Source: Pseudodesulfovibrio sp. zrk46 (GTDB lineage: Bacteria > Desulfobacterota > Desulfovibrionia > Desulfovibrionales > Desulfovibrionaceae). From it: a DNA stretch of 64,000 nt. Below, one piece after another: positions 33,181 through 42,718 of this stretch. The translations under genes were made by a program, and so were the position numbers. Each line of letters begins with the position of its first letter. The first letter of the stretch is position 1. Location: contig NZ_CP051216.1 of the NCBI RefSeq assembly GCF_012516435.1, positions 3,709,501-3,773,500 of the forward strand, written 5' to 3'. The notes under the pieces are model-generated. The model was given only the letters and a program-made list of their open reading frames with translations, made no database searches and had not been told where the DNA came from.

Positions 33181-35150
33181 TCATCCCCTGTGGCTGCCGT
33201 AATAGACTCGATTTCTTCTTCCAGCTCAGCCATTTTCATCATGAGATTGTCGGCCCACTCAGTGACATCCTTATATGCAGCGTTGATCTTGAGAGCTTCT
33301 TCCGGCTTATCATAGGTTACCGGATCATTCATCTTTTCCTCAAGTTCAGCTTGCTCATCCAGAACTTTCTCCAAATCGGCTTCAAGCTTATCGTACTCTT
33401 TTTTCAACGGCTTAAGCTTGCGGTAGAGTCTGTTGCGCTCCTCGGCCTGACGGCGTTTCTCTTCCTTGGAAAGTCGACGCTTCTCTTTGACTTCTTCCGG
33501 AGCACATGCGGCTTGGCCAACCTTACAGGCTTCTTCTTGCTTACGCTTGGCATGGTAGGCCTCAAAACCACCCAGATATGGAGTTATACCATCATTGTCC
33601 AAGGACCATACTTCCTCCGCTACCTCATTGAGAAGGTAACGATCGTGAGCAACAAACAAGAGAGTGCCTTCATAGTCCTTGAGGGCACGAATCAACCCTT
33701 CACGGGTCTCAATGTCCAGATGGTTAGTAGGCTCATCAAGAATCAGCAGATTGGCGCGAGCCAAGAAAAGAGTAGCTAACAAGAGACGGCTTTTTTCTCC
33801 GCCGGAGAGTCCTTTCACTTTGCGCTCAAAGAAAGGCTCTCCCAGTAGGAACAGGCCAAGCACACTCATGACCTGCTCTTCGGTCAAACTAGGATCGGAA
33901 AGACGGCGAATCTCACCAATGACCGTATTGTCGAGATTCAAAATCTCATGCTGATGCTGGCTGAAGTACCCTACTTCAGTGCCGGAGCTAATCTTGGTAT
34001 GACCACCAGACGGTTTCAGGTCGCCCATTACAAGCTTTAGCAAAGTGGATTTACCAGCACCGTTTGGTGCAACCAAGGCGACTTTCTTTCCTCGGTAAAG
34101 TTGAAAATTCAATTTTGGCCATACAGACTTTTCGCCATCATAAGCGAATTCGAGATCCACGGCCGAGACAGGCACTTTATCGCCCCGCTTGGGCTCAGGC
34201 AGGCGAAAGCTGAGGCTTTTGCCACGATGAGACAAAGCCTGAACCTCTTTAATCTGATTCAGTTCCTGCTCAAGCTTCTCAACCTTCTTGAGCTTTGACT
34301 GAGCTTGTGCAGCCTTACGAGCTTTGACGCGGAATTTGTTAATATATTTATATTCGTTATCAATTCGTGCTGAGAGCTTGGCAGCTTCTTTTGCACGTTG
34401 CTCACGATTCTCCGCATCCCAAATGAGGAATTCATCAAACGAGCCTTTTCGCAAAACCGGCTTACCCGCGCCTAAAAACATGACGTGAGTGCCCACACGA
34501 TTCAGAAAAATCCTATCGTGCACCACAAAAGCCAACGCACCGCGGAAGTTGAGCAAGTAATCCTCAAGCCATTCAACCGCTTCAAGATCCAAGTGGTTGG
34601 TAGGTTCGTCGAGAAGCAGGACGTCTGCGCCCTGCAATAGCACACGAGCAAGCTTGGCACGTTCACGCCAACCGCCGGAGAGTTCACCAATCCTTTTGAA
34701 AAGGTCGTCATCTGCGAAACCAAGCCCTGACAAAATAGCGCGAGCTTTATGATCTGGATTGTAGCCGTAGAGCTCTTCAAATTCAGCCTGACGGTGAGAC
34801 AAGCGCTCTATCCGTGCATTATTGCCATCAGCCACGGCCTTCTCCCAATCCTCCCAGAATTCATTCCAGGAAGGGAGGGCTGACAAGACCCATGAAAGGA
34901 GCTGTTCTTCTAGAACATCGCCCTTCATTTCCTGCTCGACGTAGCCGACCCGTGCAGTCTTAGACAGAGTCACCTGCCCTTGGTCTGGCTCAATCTCACC
35001 GGCCAACACTTTGAGCAGCGTACTTTTGCCACAACCATTGGGGCCAGTGAAAGCAAGTCGCATTCCGGGCGTGACTTCAAAGGCGATATCCTCGAACACG
35101 GATTCGCCACCATAGGATTTTCCAAGACTCTGAACAGTAATTCTCGACAT
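33177..35150 (-). CDS. ABC-F family ATPase (YheS/Uup type)
   Basis: 657 residues from ATG 35150; a GTG at 35174 is possible and neither start has a good ribosome-binding site. Two ATPase domains without membrane helices: GPNGCGKST and LSGGWRERAKLA in the first, APNGAGKST and LSGGEKSRLLLA in the second, joined by a basic linker (about 240-310). The C-terminal region (about 530-650) is a long charged coiled coil. ABC-F proteins act on the ribosome. Not clearly an antibiotic resistance type. Confidence 0.92.
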   Translation of the reverse strand: MSRITVQSLGKSYGGESVFEDIAFEVTPGMRLAFTGPNGCGKSTLLKVLAGEIEPDQGQVTLSKTARVGYVEQEMKGDVLEEQLLSWVLSALPSWNEFWEDWEKAVADGNNARIERLSHRQAEFEELYGYNPDHKARAILSGLGFADDDLFKRIGELSGGWRERAKLARVLLQGADVLLLDEPTNHLDLEAVEWLEDYLLNFRGALAFVVHDRIFLNRVGTHVMFLGAGKPVLRKGSFDEFLIWDAENREQRAKEAAKLSARIDNEYKYINKFRVKARKAAQAQSKLKKVEKLEQELNQIKEVQALSHRGKSLSFRLPEPKRGDKVPVSAVDLEFAYDGEKSVWPKLNFQLYRGKKVALVAPNGAGKSTLLKLVMGDLKPSGGHTKISSGTEVGYFSQHQHEILNLDNTVIGEIRRLSDPSLTEEQVMSVLGLFLLGEPFFERKVKGLSGGEKSRLLLATLFLARANLLILDEPTNHLDIETREGLIRALKDYEGTLLFVAHDRYLLNEVAEEVWSLDNDGITPYLGGFEAYHAKRKQEEACKVGQAACAPEEVKEKRRLSKEEKRRQAEERNRLYRKLKPLKKEYDKLEADLEKVLDEQAELEEKMNDPVTYDKPEEALKINAAYKDVTEWADNLMMKMAELEEEIESITAATGDE

Positions 35151-35230
35151 GGGAAAAGGGAATATATTGGACACCTGTAATATGCAAGCTCCCTTTTGAC
35201 CGCAAGTCTGCTTCCGGTTACAAGCGCATC

Positions 35231-35512
35231 ATGTCCAACTGGTTTGTTTATCTCCTCCGCTGCGCAGACGACACCCTCTACTGTGGCATCACAACGGACG
35301 TTGACCGCCGTATACTTCAACATAATGCTGGAACTGGAGCCAAATACACACGGCCAAGGCGCCCGGTGACATTGGAAGCCTTGACGGAAGTTGACACCAA
35401 AGGGGATGCATTGCGGGTGGAAATATTGGTTAAGAAACAACCCCGCAAACGCAAAATTTCTTACCTTGTTTGCCGCGATTGGGAATCTGATCTCGAAAGG
35501 CTGAAATCATGA
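35231..35512 (+). CDS. GIY-YIG nuclease-like protein (YhbQ/UPF0213 type)
   Basis: 93 residues. The GIY-YIG core reads VYLLRCADDTLYCGIT (6-21), followed by R26-R27 and HN. RPVTLEALTEV and the basic KKQPRKRKISYLV are typical of the stand-alone UPF0213 group. DNA repair or nuclease role is presumed from the family. Divergent from the ABC-F gene. Confidence 0.88.
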   Translation: MSNWFVYLLRCADDTLYCGITTDVDRRILQHNAGTGAKYTRPRRPVTLEALTEVDTKGDALRVEILVKKQPRKRKISYLVCRDWESDLERLKS

Positions 35513-35629
35513 CAAGTATATTCAAAAACACTTGTTAAACTTGCATTTATTTACTGTCCACGGTATATGTGTAGAGATTTTTTTCCCTAAACACCTTTTA
35601 TCAACCTTACACCTAAAGACAATATCGAC

Positions 35630-35869
35630 ATGCTTGATACAAGCACTCCCTACCTGCTGCTGGCCATGGCAACTTTCATCTTCGTAGCCATCGCCTTAGT
35701 ACATCACCACAAGAACGGCGAGATCATTCGTCGCAAGAAAGGTGAAGTGGAAGACTATGTGGCGCGCTTAAGCCAAAAAATCGATATTCTTGAGCAGGAT
35801 ATTGTCGACCTCAGAATGAAATCCGACGACTTGGACGATGAAATTGAAACTTTCAAGGCCGGCCAATAA
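35630..35869 (+). CDS. Small membrane protein with coiled coil
   Basis: 79 residues. One membrane helix (about 8-25), then a basic patch (RRKK) and a heptad-patterned helix (about 38-77, LSQKIDILEQDIVDLRM). Unknown family. Stop is 2 bases before the next gene, whose product has the same anchor-plus-coiled-coil layout. Confidence 0.7.
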   Translation: MLDTSTPYLLLAMATFIFVAIALVHHHKNGEIIRRKKGEVEDYVARLSQKIDILEQDIVDLRMKSDDLDDEIETFKAGQ

Positions 35870-35871
35870 TC

Positions 35872-36339
35872 ATGCTTATTCCCATTGCCATTTTCATCAT
35901 CATCGGCGTCGGCTTCTTTCTGGCTGTTAACCGTATATCCACCCAACGCAACGTCGAGTTAAACAGGCTGGAAAACAAAAAACGGAGCCAGTACGAGCGA
36001 TATCAGTTCATGCTCCAACAACGCAGCCTCCTCCGTAAAGAAGTGGACGACAAAGAGCGCAAGCTAACAACTTTGCGCAACAACGAGCAAGGTGGCATCC
36101 GTACTGTTTCTACAAGCGATCTTAACATTGACGAAATTGACGACAACGAAAAGGTAAGCCGCTATCTCATACAGCAAGGAAAGATCACCATGGAGCAAAA
36201 CGAAAAAGTGCTCCAGAAAATGGGCGTCATGCAAATGGACTACCTGGGCACCTGTCTAGCCCTTGGATTCATCGACTTGAAGACGGCAAAGCAAGCCATC
36301 AAAGTCAACAAGATTGCATCAAAGTCGATCATCAAATAA
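35872..36339 (+). CDS. Membrane-anchored coiled-coil protein with a GspE-N-like C-terminus
   Basis: 155 residues. Membrane helix 3-19, coiled coil about 25-75, then a C-terminal domain (about 95-145) reading RYLIQQGKITMEQNEKVL and DYLGTCLALGFIDLKTA, a pattern like the small N-terminal domain of type II/IV secretion ATPases. The pair with the preceding gene probably forms a membrane complex. Function unknown. Confidence 0.7.
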   Translation: MLIPIAIFIIIGVGFFLAVNRISTQRNVELNRLENKKRSQYERYQFMLQQRSLLRKEVDDKERKLTTLRNNEQGGIRTVSTSDLNIDEIDDNEKVSRYLIQQGKITMEQNEKVLQKMGVMQMDYLGTCLALGFIDLKTAKQAIKVNKIASKSIIK

Positions 36340-36344
36340 TAAAA

Positions 36345-36378
36345 AAAGGGCCGCGTCACCATGGTGACGCGGCCCTTT
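36345..36378. terminator. Bidirectional terminator
   Basis: AAAGGGCCGCGTCACC pairs perfectly with GGTGACGCGGCCCTTT, A-run before and T-rich after; serves the convergent membrane gene and leuB. Confidence 0.92.
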
Positions 36379-36394
36379 CAATTTACAATCAATC

Positions 36395-37465
36395 TTAGAG
36401 ATTGGCCAGTACGGCATCGGCCATTTCAGTGCAGCCGACAGCCTTAGCCCCTTCCTGCCAGATATCACCAGTCCGGTAGCCCTGCTCCAGAGTCTTCTCA
36501 ACGGCCTGATCGATACAATCAGCCTCTTCAGTCATATCGAAGGAGTGACGCATCATCATTGAGATAGACAAAATGGTCGCCAGCGGATTTGCCTTATTCT
36601 GACCAGCAATATCAGGTGCGGAACCATGGATAGGCTCGTACAGGCCGGGGTTGCTCTCACCCAGGGATGCGGACGGCAGCATTCCGATGGAACCAGTGAT
36701 GGCAGCGGCCTCATCAGACAAGATGTCGCCAAACAGGTTGCCAGTCACCATAACGTCGAACTGGGAAGGATCACGCACCAACTGCATGGCAGCGTTATCC
36801 ACATACATGTGGCTCAGTTCTACATCCTGATAGTTCTTATGCTCATCAATCACGATTTCACGCCATACACGGGAAACATCCAGCACATTGGCTTTGTCTA
36901 CGGAGCAGACACGACCGGAACGCTTACGAGCGGCCTCAAAAGCCACCTTGGCGATACGACGGATTTCATGCTCATAGTAAGTCATGGTGTTGTAGCCGAA
37001 GCGTTCGCCGTCCTTTTCGCCATCAAAACGCGGTTCGCCGAAGTAGATACCACCGGTCAACTCACGCACGACCATGACATCCAGGCCCTTTGCAACGATA
37101 TCCGGACGCAGGTAGCATGCATCAGCCAACTGCGGGAACAGCTGTGCAGGACGCAGGTTAGCGAACAGCCCCAGTTCCTTACGAATGCCCAGCAGTCCCT
37201 TTTCAGGACGAATGGACGGATCGATGGTGTCCCATTTCGGGCCACCTACTGCGCCCAGCAGGACAGCATCGGCATCTTTGCACTTGGCAACAGTATTTGC
37301 CGGAAGGGGGACGCCTTCAGCATCGATGGCGCAGCCGCCAATCAGGGCTTCTGTGGTTTCAAATTTCTGGCCGAACTTATCGCCGACCTTATCCATAACG
37401 CGCAACGCCTGGGTCACGATCTCGGTACCGATACCGTCACCGGGCAATACACATATTTTTTTCAT
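36395..37465 (-). CDS. leuB: 3-isopropylmalate dehydrogenase
   Basis: 356 residues. [14 protein letters not shown] start, GAVGGPKWD, the substrate-binding [26 protein letters not shown] and [14 protein letters not shown]. Oxidative decarboxylation step of leucine synthesis with NAD. Last gene of the leu operon, 136 bases after leuD. Confidence 0.96.
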   Translation of the reverse strand: MKKICVLPGDGIGTEIVTQALRVMDKVGDKFGQKFETTEALIGGCAIDAEGVPLPANTVAKCKDADAVLLGAVGGPKWDTIDPSIRPEKGLLGIRKELGLFANLRPAQLFPQLADACYLRPDIVAKGLDVMVVRELTGGIYFGEPRFDGEKDGERFGYNTMTYYEHEIRRIAKVAFEAARKRSGRVCSVDKANVLDVSRVWREIVIDEHKNYQDVELSHMYVDNAAMQLVRDPSQFDVMVTGNLFGDILSDEAAAITGSIGMLPSASLGESNPGLYEPIHGSAPDIAGQNKANPLATILSISMMMRHSFDMTEEADCIDQAVEKTLEQGYRTGDIWQEGAKAVGCTEMADAVLANL

Positions 37466-37485
37466 TTCTCTCTCCTCTTTAATAG

Positions 37486-37541
37486 CCCGCTTTGCGGGGA
37501 GCTTTCGACGGCCCAGAACCCCTGTGAAAAAGGTTTTCTGG
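37486..37541 (-). repeat. Two hairpins in the leuD-leuB gap
   Basis: CCCGC/GCGGG (37486-37498) and CCAGAACC/GGTTTTCTGG (37513-37541). No strong T-run; they may adjust expression of leuB or stabilise the mRNA. Confidence 0.4.
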
Positions 37542-37601
37542 ACTCATCTAAACTCTTTTCGCTCACTTAGTTTGAAGTAATGCGAACGTTTGAATATCAA
37601 A

Positions 37602-38093
37602 TTAAGCCAATTTATTTTTGCCGTATTCAACCAATCCACCAGCATCCAGAATTTCCTGCATGAAAGGCGGGACAGGTGCGGCCTGAATAGTTTCACCAGT
37701 AGTGATATTTTTAATCTGGCCAGTGGCAGTATCTACTTCAACCTGATCAGTATCACTGAACTTAGCGATATCGTCGCCGATCTCCAGCAGTACGAGGCCC
37801 ATGTTGAATCCATTTCTGTAGAAGATTCGGGCAAAGCTGTGGGCAATGACAACAGGAATGCCAGCGCCAAGGATGGAAATGGGGGCGTGCTCACGGGAAG
37901 AACCACAACCGAAGTTCACACCGCCAACCATGACGTCGTTCTCTTTCACGCGCTTAACCCAACCGGCTTCGAGGCCTTCCATGCAGTTAGCACCGAGCTC
38001 CTTAGAGTCAGTGGTAACGAGGAAACGAGCCGGGATGATGGCATCAGTATCGATATGATCGCCCACTTTGTGAGCGGTTCCGTTCACTTTCAT
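37602..38093 (-). CDS. leuD: 3-isopropylmalate dehydratase small subunit
   Basis: 163 residues, the short archaeal/deltaproteobacterial form. [25 protein letters not shown] and the YRNGFNMGL segment are family signatures. Forms the isomerase with LeuC. Starts 13 bases after leuC. Confidence 0.95.
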   Translation of the reverse strand: MKVNGTAHKVGDHIDTDAIIPARFLVTTDSKELGANCMEGLEAGWVKRVKENDVMVGGVNFGCGSSREHAPISILGAGIPVVIAHSFARIFYRNGFNMGLVLLEIGDDIAKFSDTDQVEVDTATGQIKNITTGETIQAAPVPPFMQEILDAGGLVEYGKNKLA

Positions 38094-38105
38094 TGTATAT
38101 CGCTC

Positions 38106-39365
38106 CTACAGTTTGGCAGGGTTGATGATCTCGCCAGCCACAGCAGAAGCAGCAGCAACAGCGGGGTTGGACAGGAAGACTTCAGCTTCGAGGGAGCCCA
38201 TGCGGCCCTTGAAGTTACGGTTGGTGGTTGCGATGCAACGTTCACCGCCTGCAAGGATACCCATGTGGCCGCCCAAACAGGGGCCGCAGGTCGGAGGACC
38301 AACGATGCAGCCTGCGTCCATGAAAATTTCCATGAGGCCTTCAGCCATACATGCCTTCCAGATGGCCGGAGTAGCGGGCAGGATAATGCAGCGTACCTTA
38401 GGATCTACTTTACGGCCCTTGAGGATGGCTGCAGCCTCACGCATGTCTTCGATACGACCGTTGGTGCAGGAGCCAATAACTGCCTGATGAATCTTAAGAC
38501 CAGAGGTTTCATCCACGGGCTTAACGTTGTCCGGCAGGTGCGGGCAGGCGACCTGCGGATCCATGTTGGTGACGTCGATATTAAGAACACGCTCGTAAAC
38601 AGCGTCATCATCAGCAGTCATCAGTTCACCACCGGAGAATCCTGCAGCCTTGGCGTAATCCATGGTTTTCTGATCCACGGGGAACAGACCGACCTTACCG
38701 CCAGCCTCAATGGCCATGTTGGCGATGGTCATACGACCTTCAATGGACATGTTATCCACGACTTCACCACCATATTCGAGGGCCTTGTAAAGAGCGCCGG
38801 AAACACCGAGCTGACCAATCTGGTTCAGAACAAAGTCCTTAGCACCAACGTACTCTTTGGGAGTACCTGTCAGGTTGACCTTGATGGTCGGCGGGACCTT
38901 GAACCAAGTTTCGCCCAGCGCCATGCCAGCGCCAACGTCGGTGGATCCCATACCAGTGGCGAAAGCGCCGAGCCCACCATAAGTACAGGTGTGTGAGTCT
39001 GCGCCGATAACAACATCACCGGGACCAACAATACCCTTTTCCGGAAGCAGTGCGTGCTCAACACCAACTTCGCCGCATTCGTAGTAATGAGTTACACCCA
39101 TTTCCTCGGCGAACTCACGGACGACCTTCACCTGCTCTGCAGAATCGATGTCCTTGTTCGGAGTGAAGTGGTCGCAAACCAAAGACACTTTTTCCTTGTC
39201 GAACACCTTAGTGGCGCCCATAGCCTTGAAAGACTTAATGGCCAAGGGGGCGGTGATGTCGTTTGCGAGAACCATATCAACGGAGCACTGGACAATCTGT
39301 CCGGCCTCAGTGATTTCCTGATCCGTGTGCTTTTGCAGGATTTTTTCAGCTAAAGTATGACCCAT
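38106..39365 (-). CDS. leuC: 3-isopropylmalate dehydratase large subunit
   Basis: 419 residues, the shorter LeuC/HacA-like class. The aconitase [4Fe-4S] ligands are in IGSCTNGR (about 298) and TCGPCLGGHMG (about 360). Isomerises 2- to 3-isopropylmalate. Starts 5 bases after leuA. Confidence 0.95.
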   Translation of the reverse strand: MGHTLAEKILQKHTDQEITEAGQIVQCSVDMVLANDITAPLAIKSFKAMGATKVFDKEKVSLVCDHFTPNKDIDSAEQVKVVREFAEEMGVTHYYECGEVGVEHALLPEKGIVGPGDVVIGADSHTCTYGGLGAFATGMGSTDVGAGMALGETWFKVPPTIKVNLTGTPKEYVGAKDFVLNQIGQLGVSGALYKALEYGGEVVDNMSIEGRMTIANMAIEAGGKVGLFPVDQKTMDYAKAAGFSGGELMTADDDAVYERVLNIDVTNMDPQVACPHLPDNVKPVDETSGLKIHQAVIGSCTNGRIEDMREAAAILKGRKVDPKVRCIILPATPAIWKACMAEGLMEIFMDAGCIVGPPTCGPCLGGHMGILAGGERCIATTNRNFKGRMGSLEAEVFLSNPAVAAASAVAGEIINPAKL

Positions 39366-39369
39366 GGGA

Positions 39370-40905
39370 CTATTTCTCCTCTTTTGCTTTTTCCATTCTG
39401 TTCAAAGCGTTGACCATGGCGAGTGCGCTTGCCTTGACTACGTCCGCATCCGCGGCGCGACCAACGGCCTTCACACCTTCATGTTCTATGCGTACAGCCA
39501 CACTGCCCAAGGCATCAGAACCTTCGGTGACAGCGTTGACCGAGTATACTTCAAGTTTCGGGGATACGCCCACCAAGGAATAGATGGACTGGAACACCGC
39601 GTCAATCGAACCTTCACCGAATGCGCTATTTTTACGAACTTCAACTTCATCATCAGCAGCTCCGAACTCCATGACCGTGGCAGCATGGGGCGGAACTGAA
39701 CCGGTACCGGAGAACACAGACATGTCCACGAGGCGGAACTTGTCACGACGACGATAGACGCTTTCAAGGATCATGGCTTCCACGTCCTCGTCAAAAACCT
39801 GCTCCTTCTTATCTGCCAAATCCTTGACCGCCTTGAAGAGGACTTGCACCTGCTCATCATCGAGACGGTAACCGAGTTCCTCTGCCTTGTTTTTGACAGC
39901 ATGAGAACCAGAGTGCTTTCCAATTACGATATCATTGCTTGTGCGACCAATGGAGGCCGGTGTCATGATCTCGTAAGTCAGGCGATTCTTGATAACACCA
40001 TCCTGGTGAACACCGGATTCGTGAGCAAAAGCGTTTGCACCCACAATAGCCTTGTTGGGCGGAATAGGCATGCCGATGATCTGGGACAAACGGCGGCAGG
40101 ACGGATAGAGCTGCTCGGTCACGATGTTGGTCTCGACATTGTACAACTCCTTACGGGTGTTGATAGCCATGACCAGATCTTCCAATGCTGCATTACCAGC
40201 ACGCTCGCCGATACCGAGAACAGTGCACTCTACCTGACGGGCGCCGGCCTTGATGGCCGCGAGGCTATTAGCGACTGCGGAGCCAAGATCATTGTGGCAG
40301 TGAACAGAAATGATCGCGTCATCAATGTTCTTCACGTTATCCATCAAGTACTTGATCATATCATAGTACTCAAAGGGCTGGGTGTAACCGACGGTATCCG
40401 GGATGTTGACAACAGTGGCGCCAGCTTCGATGGCGACCTCGGTGACTTTGACCAGGAAATCCCAGTCAGACCGGGAAGCGTCCTCAGCAGAGAACTCCAC
40501 ATTGTCAGTGTACTGCTTGGCGTGACGCACGGCTTTGTCGATCATAACGATGACTTCATCCGCGGTCTTGCCCAGTTTGTACTTCATGTGAATCTCACTG
40601 GTAGCGAGGAAGGTGTGGATGCGTGGGTTCTTGGCATCCTTGATTGCTTCCCAGCAACGGTCGATATCCTTGCTCACTGCGCGGCAGAGACCAGCAACCT
40701 GAACCTCATCCACGGCCTGTGCAATGGCCTGAACAGCCTCGAAGTCGCCCTGGCTGGCTATAGGGAAGCCAGCCTCGATAATGTCGACACCGAGTGTCTC
40801 CAACTGACGAGCCATGCGGATTTTTTCATCCAAGTTCATGGTTGCGCCGGGGGACTGTTCGCCATCACGCAAGGTGGTATCAAATACGTAAACTCTCTCA
40901 GACAT
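39370..40905 (-). CDS. leuA: 2-isopropylmalate synthase
   Basis: 511 residues. Catalytic TTLRDGEQSPG near the start, the metal-binding HCHNDLG (about 202), and a C-terminal regulatory domain (about 390-505) for leucine feedback. First committed enzyme of leucine synthesis. GGAGG lies before the ATG. Follows pssA after a 142-base leader that contains two small hairpins. Confidence 0.95.
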   Translation of the reverse strand: MSERVYVFDTTLRDGEQSPGATMNLDEKIRMARQLETLGVDIIEAGFPIASQGDFEAVQAIAQAVDEVQVAGLCRAVSKDIDRCWEAIKDAKNPRIHTFLATSEIHMKYKLGKTADEVIVMIDKAVRHAKQYTDNVEFSAEDASRSDWDFLVKVTEVAIEAGATVVNIPDTVGYTQPFEYYDMIKYLMDNVKNIDDAIISVHCHNDLGSAVANSLAAIKAGARQVECTVLGIGERAGNAALEDLVMAINTRKELYNVETNIVTEQLYPSCRRLSQIIGMPIPPNKAIVGANAFAHESGVHQDGVIKNRLTYEIMTPASIGRTSNDIVIGKHSGSHAVKNKAEELGYRLDDEQVQVLFKAVKDLADKKEQVFDEDVEAMILESVYRRRDKFRLVDMSVFSGTGSVPPHAATVMEFGAADDEVEVRKNSAFGEGSIDAVFQSIYSLVGVSPKLEVYSVNAVTEGSDALGSVAVRIEHEGVKAVGRAADADVVKASALAMVNALNRMEKAKEEK

Positions 40906-40972
40906 GGTATCCTCCGATAGATTCCCCCTAAGGGGTTATGGTCAAAATTGATATGATATATGCGAAAACACA

Positions 40973-40998
40973 CGCCGACGCATTTCATTCGCGTGGCG
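40973..40998 (-). terminator. Terminator or attenuator-like hairpin upstream of leuA
   Basis: CGCCACGC pairs with GCGTCGGCG (one bulge) and is followed on the minus strand by TGTGTTTTCG. It may end the psd-pssA message. No leader peptide with a run of Leu codons is seen, so classical leucine attenuation is unlikely. Confidence 0.45.
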
Positions 40999-41047
40999 AT
41001 CCGTGGTCAGTACGACGTACTGTTATGGGATGGGAGGGTAGCTTAGG

Positions 41048-41818
41048 CTAGCCTAGCTCTTCCTTGGAGCTGTCCCGCAGTAGTCGTTTGCCGCCACGGG
41101 ATAGTAGGAAAAGGGTGTAGACCGGGCCGGAAATGATGTAGCCCAGGAAAATGATAAAGCCCAGTACCTTCGGGCGAGATGCGACCAAGGAGAATACCAA
41201 GACCGCAGTGACAATCCAGCTGAATGGATGTGCCTTGAAGGCGCTGACTTCCTTAAAGGAATAAAAGCGAACGGTGCTAACCATGAAGAAGGACAGCACA
41301 TAAACGAGACCCAACGTGAACGTAGGCACGATGGTTTCCATGTACGTCTCAGGAACGTACGCCGTGAAGAGAACCAGAGTAGCCAAGGTGCATGCGGCAC
41401 CCGGGATGGGCAAGCCAACGAAATGCTTCTTGGAACTGGTCGCGGCCTGAACATTGAATCGGGCCAAGCGCAACGCACCGCAGGCGATGAACAGGAACGC
41501 GGCCATGAGACCGAGCCTGCCGAAACCGTCCAACATCCACAAGTAGGTCATCGTGGCGGGCACGACGCCGAATGCCACCAAATCAGCCAAGGAATCCAAC
41601 TGGACCCCGAACTCACTGGTGGTGCCGGTCATGCGAGCTACCTTTCCATCCAAACCATCGAACACGCAGCTTGCGAGGATGCACAGGGCGCAGGAGGCAT
41701 AGTCTCCCTTGATAGCCCATGTCAGCCCCAAAAAGCCGATGAACAAGCTGGCCGTAGTCAGCAGGTTCGGCAGGAGGTAGACGCTCTTGTGGCGCGGCAG
41801 TTTCTTTTCTTTAGCCAT
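41048..41818 (-). CDS. pssA: CDP-diacylglycerol-serine O-phosphatidyltransferase
   Basis: 256 residues, about seven membrane helices. The CDP-alcohol phosphotransferase motif DGLDGKVAR then GVQLDSLAD (about 55-80) is complete. Makes phosphatidylserine, the substrate of the Psd encoded just upstream (35-base gap). Confidence 0.94.
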   Translation of the reverse strand: MAKEKKLPRHKSVYLLPNLLTTASLFIGFLGLTWAIKGDYASCALCILASCVFDGLDGKVARMTGTTSEFGVQLDSLADLVAFGVVPATMTYLWMLDGFGRLGLMAAFLFIACGALRLARFNVQAATSSKKHFVGLPIPGAACTLATLVLFTAYVPETYMETIVPTFTLGLVYVLSFFMVSTVRFYSFKEVSAFKAHPFSWIVTAVLVFSLVASRPKVLGFIIFLGYIISGPVYTLFLLSRGGKRLLRDSSKEELG

Positions 41819-41853
41819 AACAGTGTGTTGTCTTTAGTCTCGCCCTACTCGGC

Positions 41854-42495
41854 TTATCGCTTTTTCGCCAGGGCGGTCTCACCGGCAGCAACGCGCTGCC
41901 CGATGTTGACAACTGGTACATAGCCGTCCGGAATGTAAAGGTCAACTCTTGATCCAAACTTGATGAGACCAAAACGATCACCACGTTTAAGTTTATCCTG
42001 GGGTTCTGCCCAGCAAACGATGCGACGAGCGATCAAGCCGGCAATCTGAACCATAGTAAAACGCTGGTTCCCCTTGCCCGTTATAACAACGATATTGCGC
42101 TCGTTATCCTGACTGGCTTTATCAAGAGAGACATTGAAAAACTTACCCGGGATATAGCGAACAGTCTCAATCTTACCGGAAACCGGCATACGATTAACGT
42201 GGACGTCCAAAATATTCATAAAAATGGCAATAACCTGACGTTCTTCACCAGTGACAGGATCTTCCTCACGGGAGATCTTTATTACTTTACCATCAGCAGG
42301 GGAACACACGGCTTCGGCATCTTCCGGCGCAATACGTTCCGGATCACGAAAGAAATGACCAATAAAACAGGTAACACCAAGCATCAGGAGCGTCATGAAC
42401 CAACAGCCCAAAATGGCGAACAACAGTGTCGTGAATGCGGCAATGATGATATATGGCAGGCCTTCCAGAGCCACACCGACCGAGGGCTTATGCAT
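41854..42495 (-). CDS. psd: Phosphatidylserine decarboxylase proenzyme (short form)
   Basis: 213 residues, archaeal-type short Psd. Two N-terminal helices (about 8-42). The self-cleavage Gly-Ser that yields the pyruvoyl group is in IKFGSRVDL (about 183). HVNRMPVSG is also conserved. Converts phosphatidylserine to phosphatidylethanolamine at the membrane. Forms a pair with pssA. Confidence 0.94.
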   Translation of the reverse strand: MHKPSVGVALEGLPYIIIAAFTTLLFAILGCWFMTLLMLGVTCFIGHFFRDPERIAPEDAEAVCSPADGKVIKISREEDPVTGEERQVIAIFMNILDVHVNRMPVSGKIETVRYIPGKFFNVSLDKASQDNERNIVVITGKGNQRFTMVQIAGLIARRIVCWAEPQDKLKRGDRFGLIKFGSRVDLYIPDGYVPVVNIGQRVAAGETALAKKR

Positions 42496-42718
42496 GTTTT
42501 CTCACTCCTTCGAAGAAATATTTCAGGATTTTCTACTCTCAGAGCGCGTAAACAGCAAGTTTGTTTTACAACTGACCGACGGCAACGTATATTGAGCTCA
42601 GATTCTTAAATACTTCCTACATGTCGAAAGGAAACACCTCTGCAATGATTCTCAGATTGCTCTCGTTCAAATCGATTTCCCACAAAGCATCCTTCCGCTC
42701 CATTAATTGGGAGATGCA

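Noticed and set aside
37590-38996. 468-codon plus-strand frame over leuD-leuC
   Set aside because: Antisense to two recognised leucine genes.
40906-41047. Leucine attenuator leader upstream of leuA
   Set aside because: No short frame with clustered Leu codons and no clear antiterminator.
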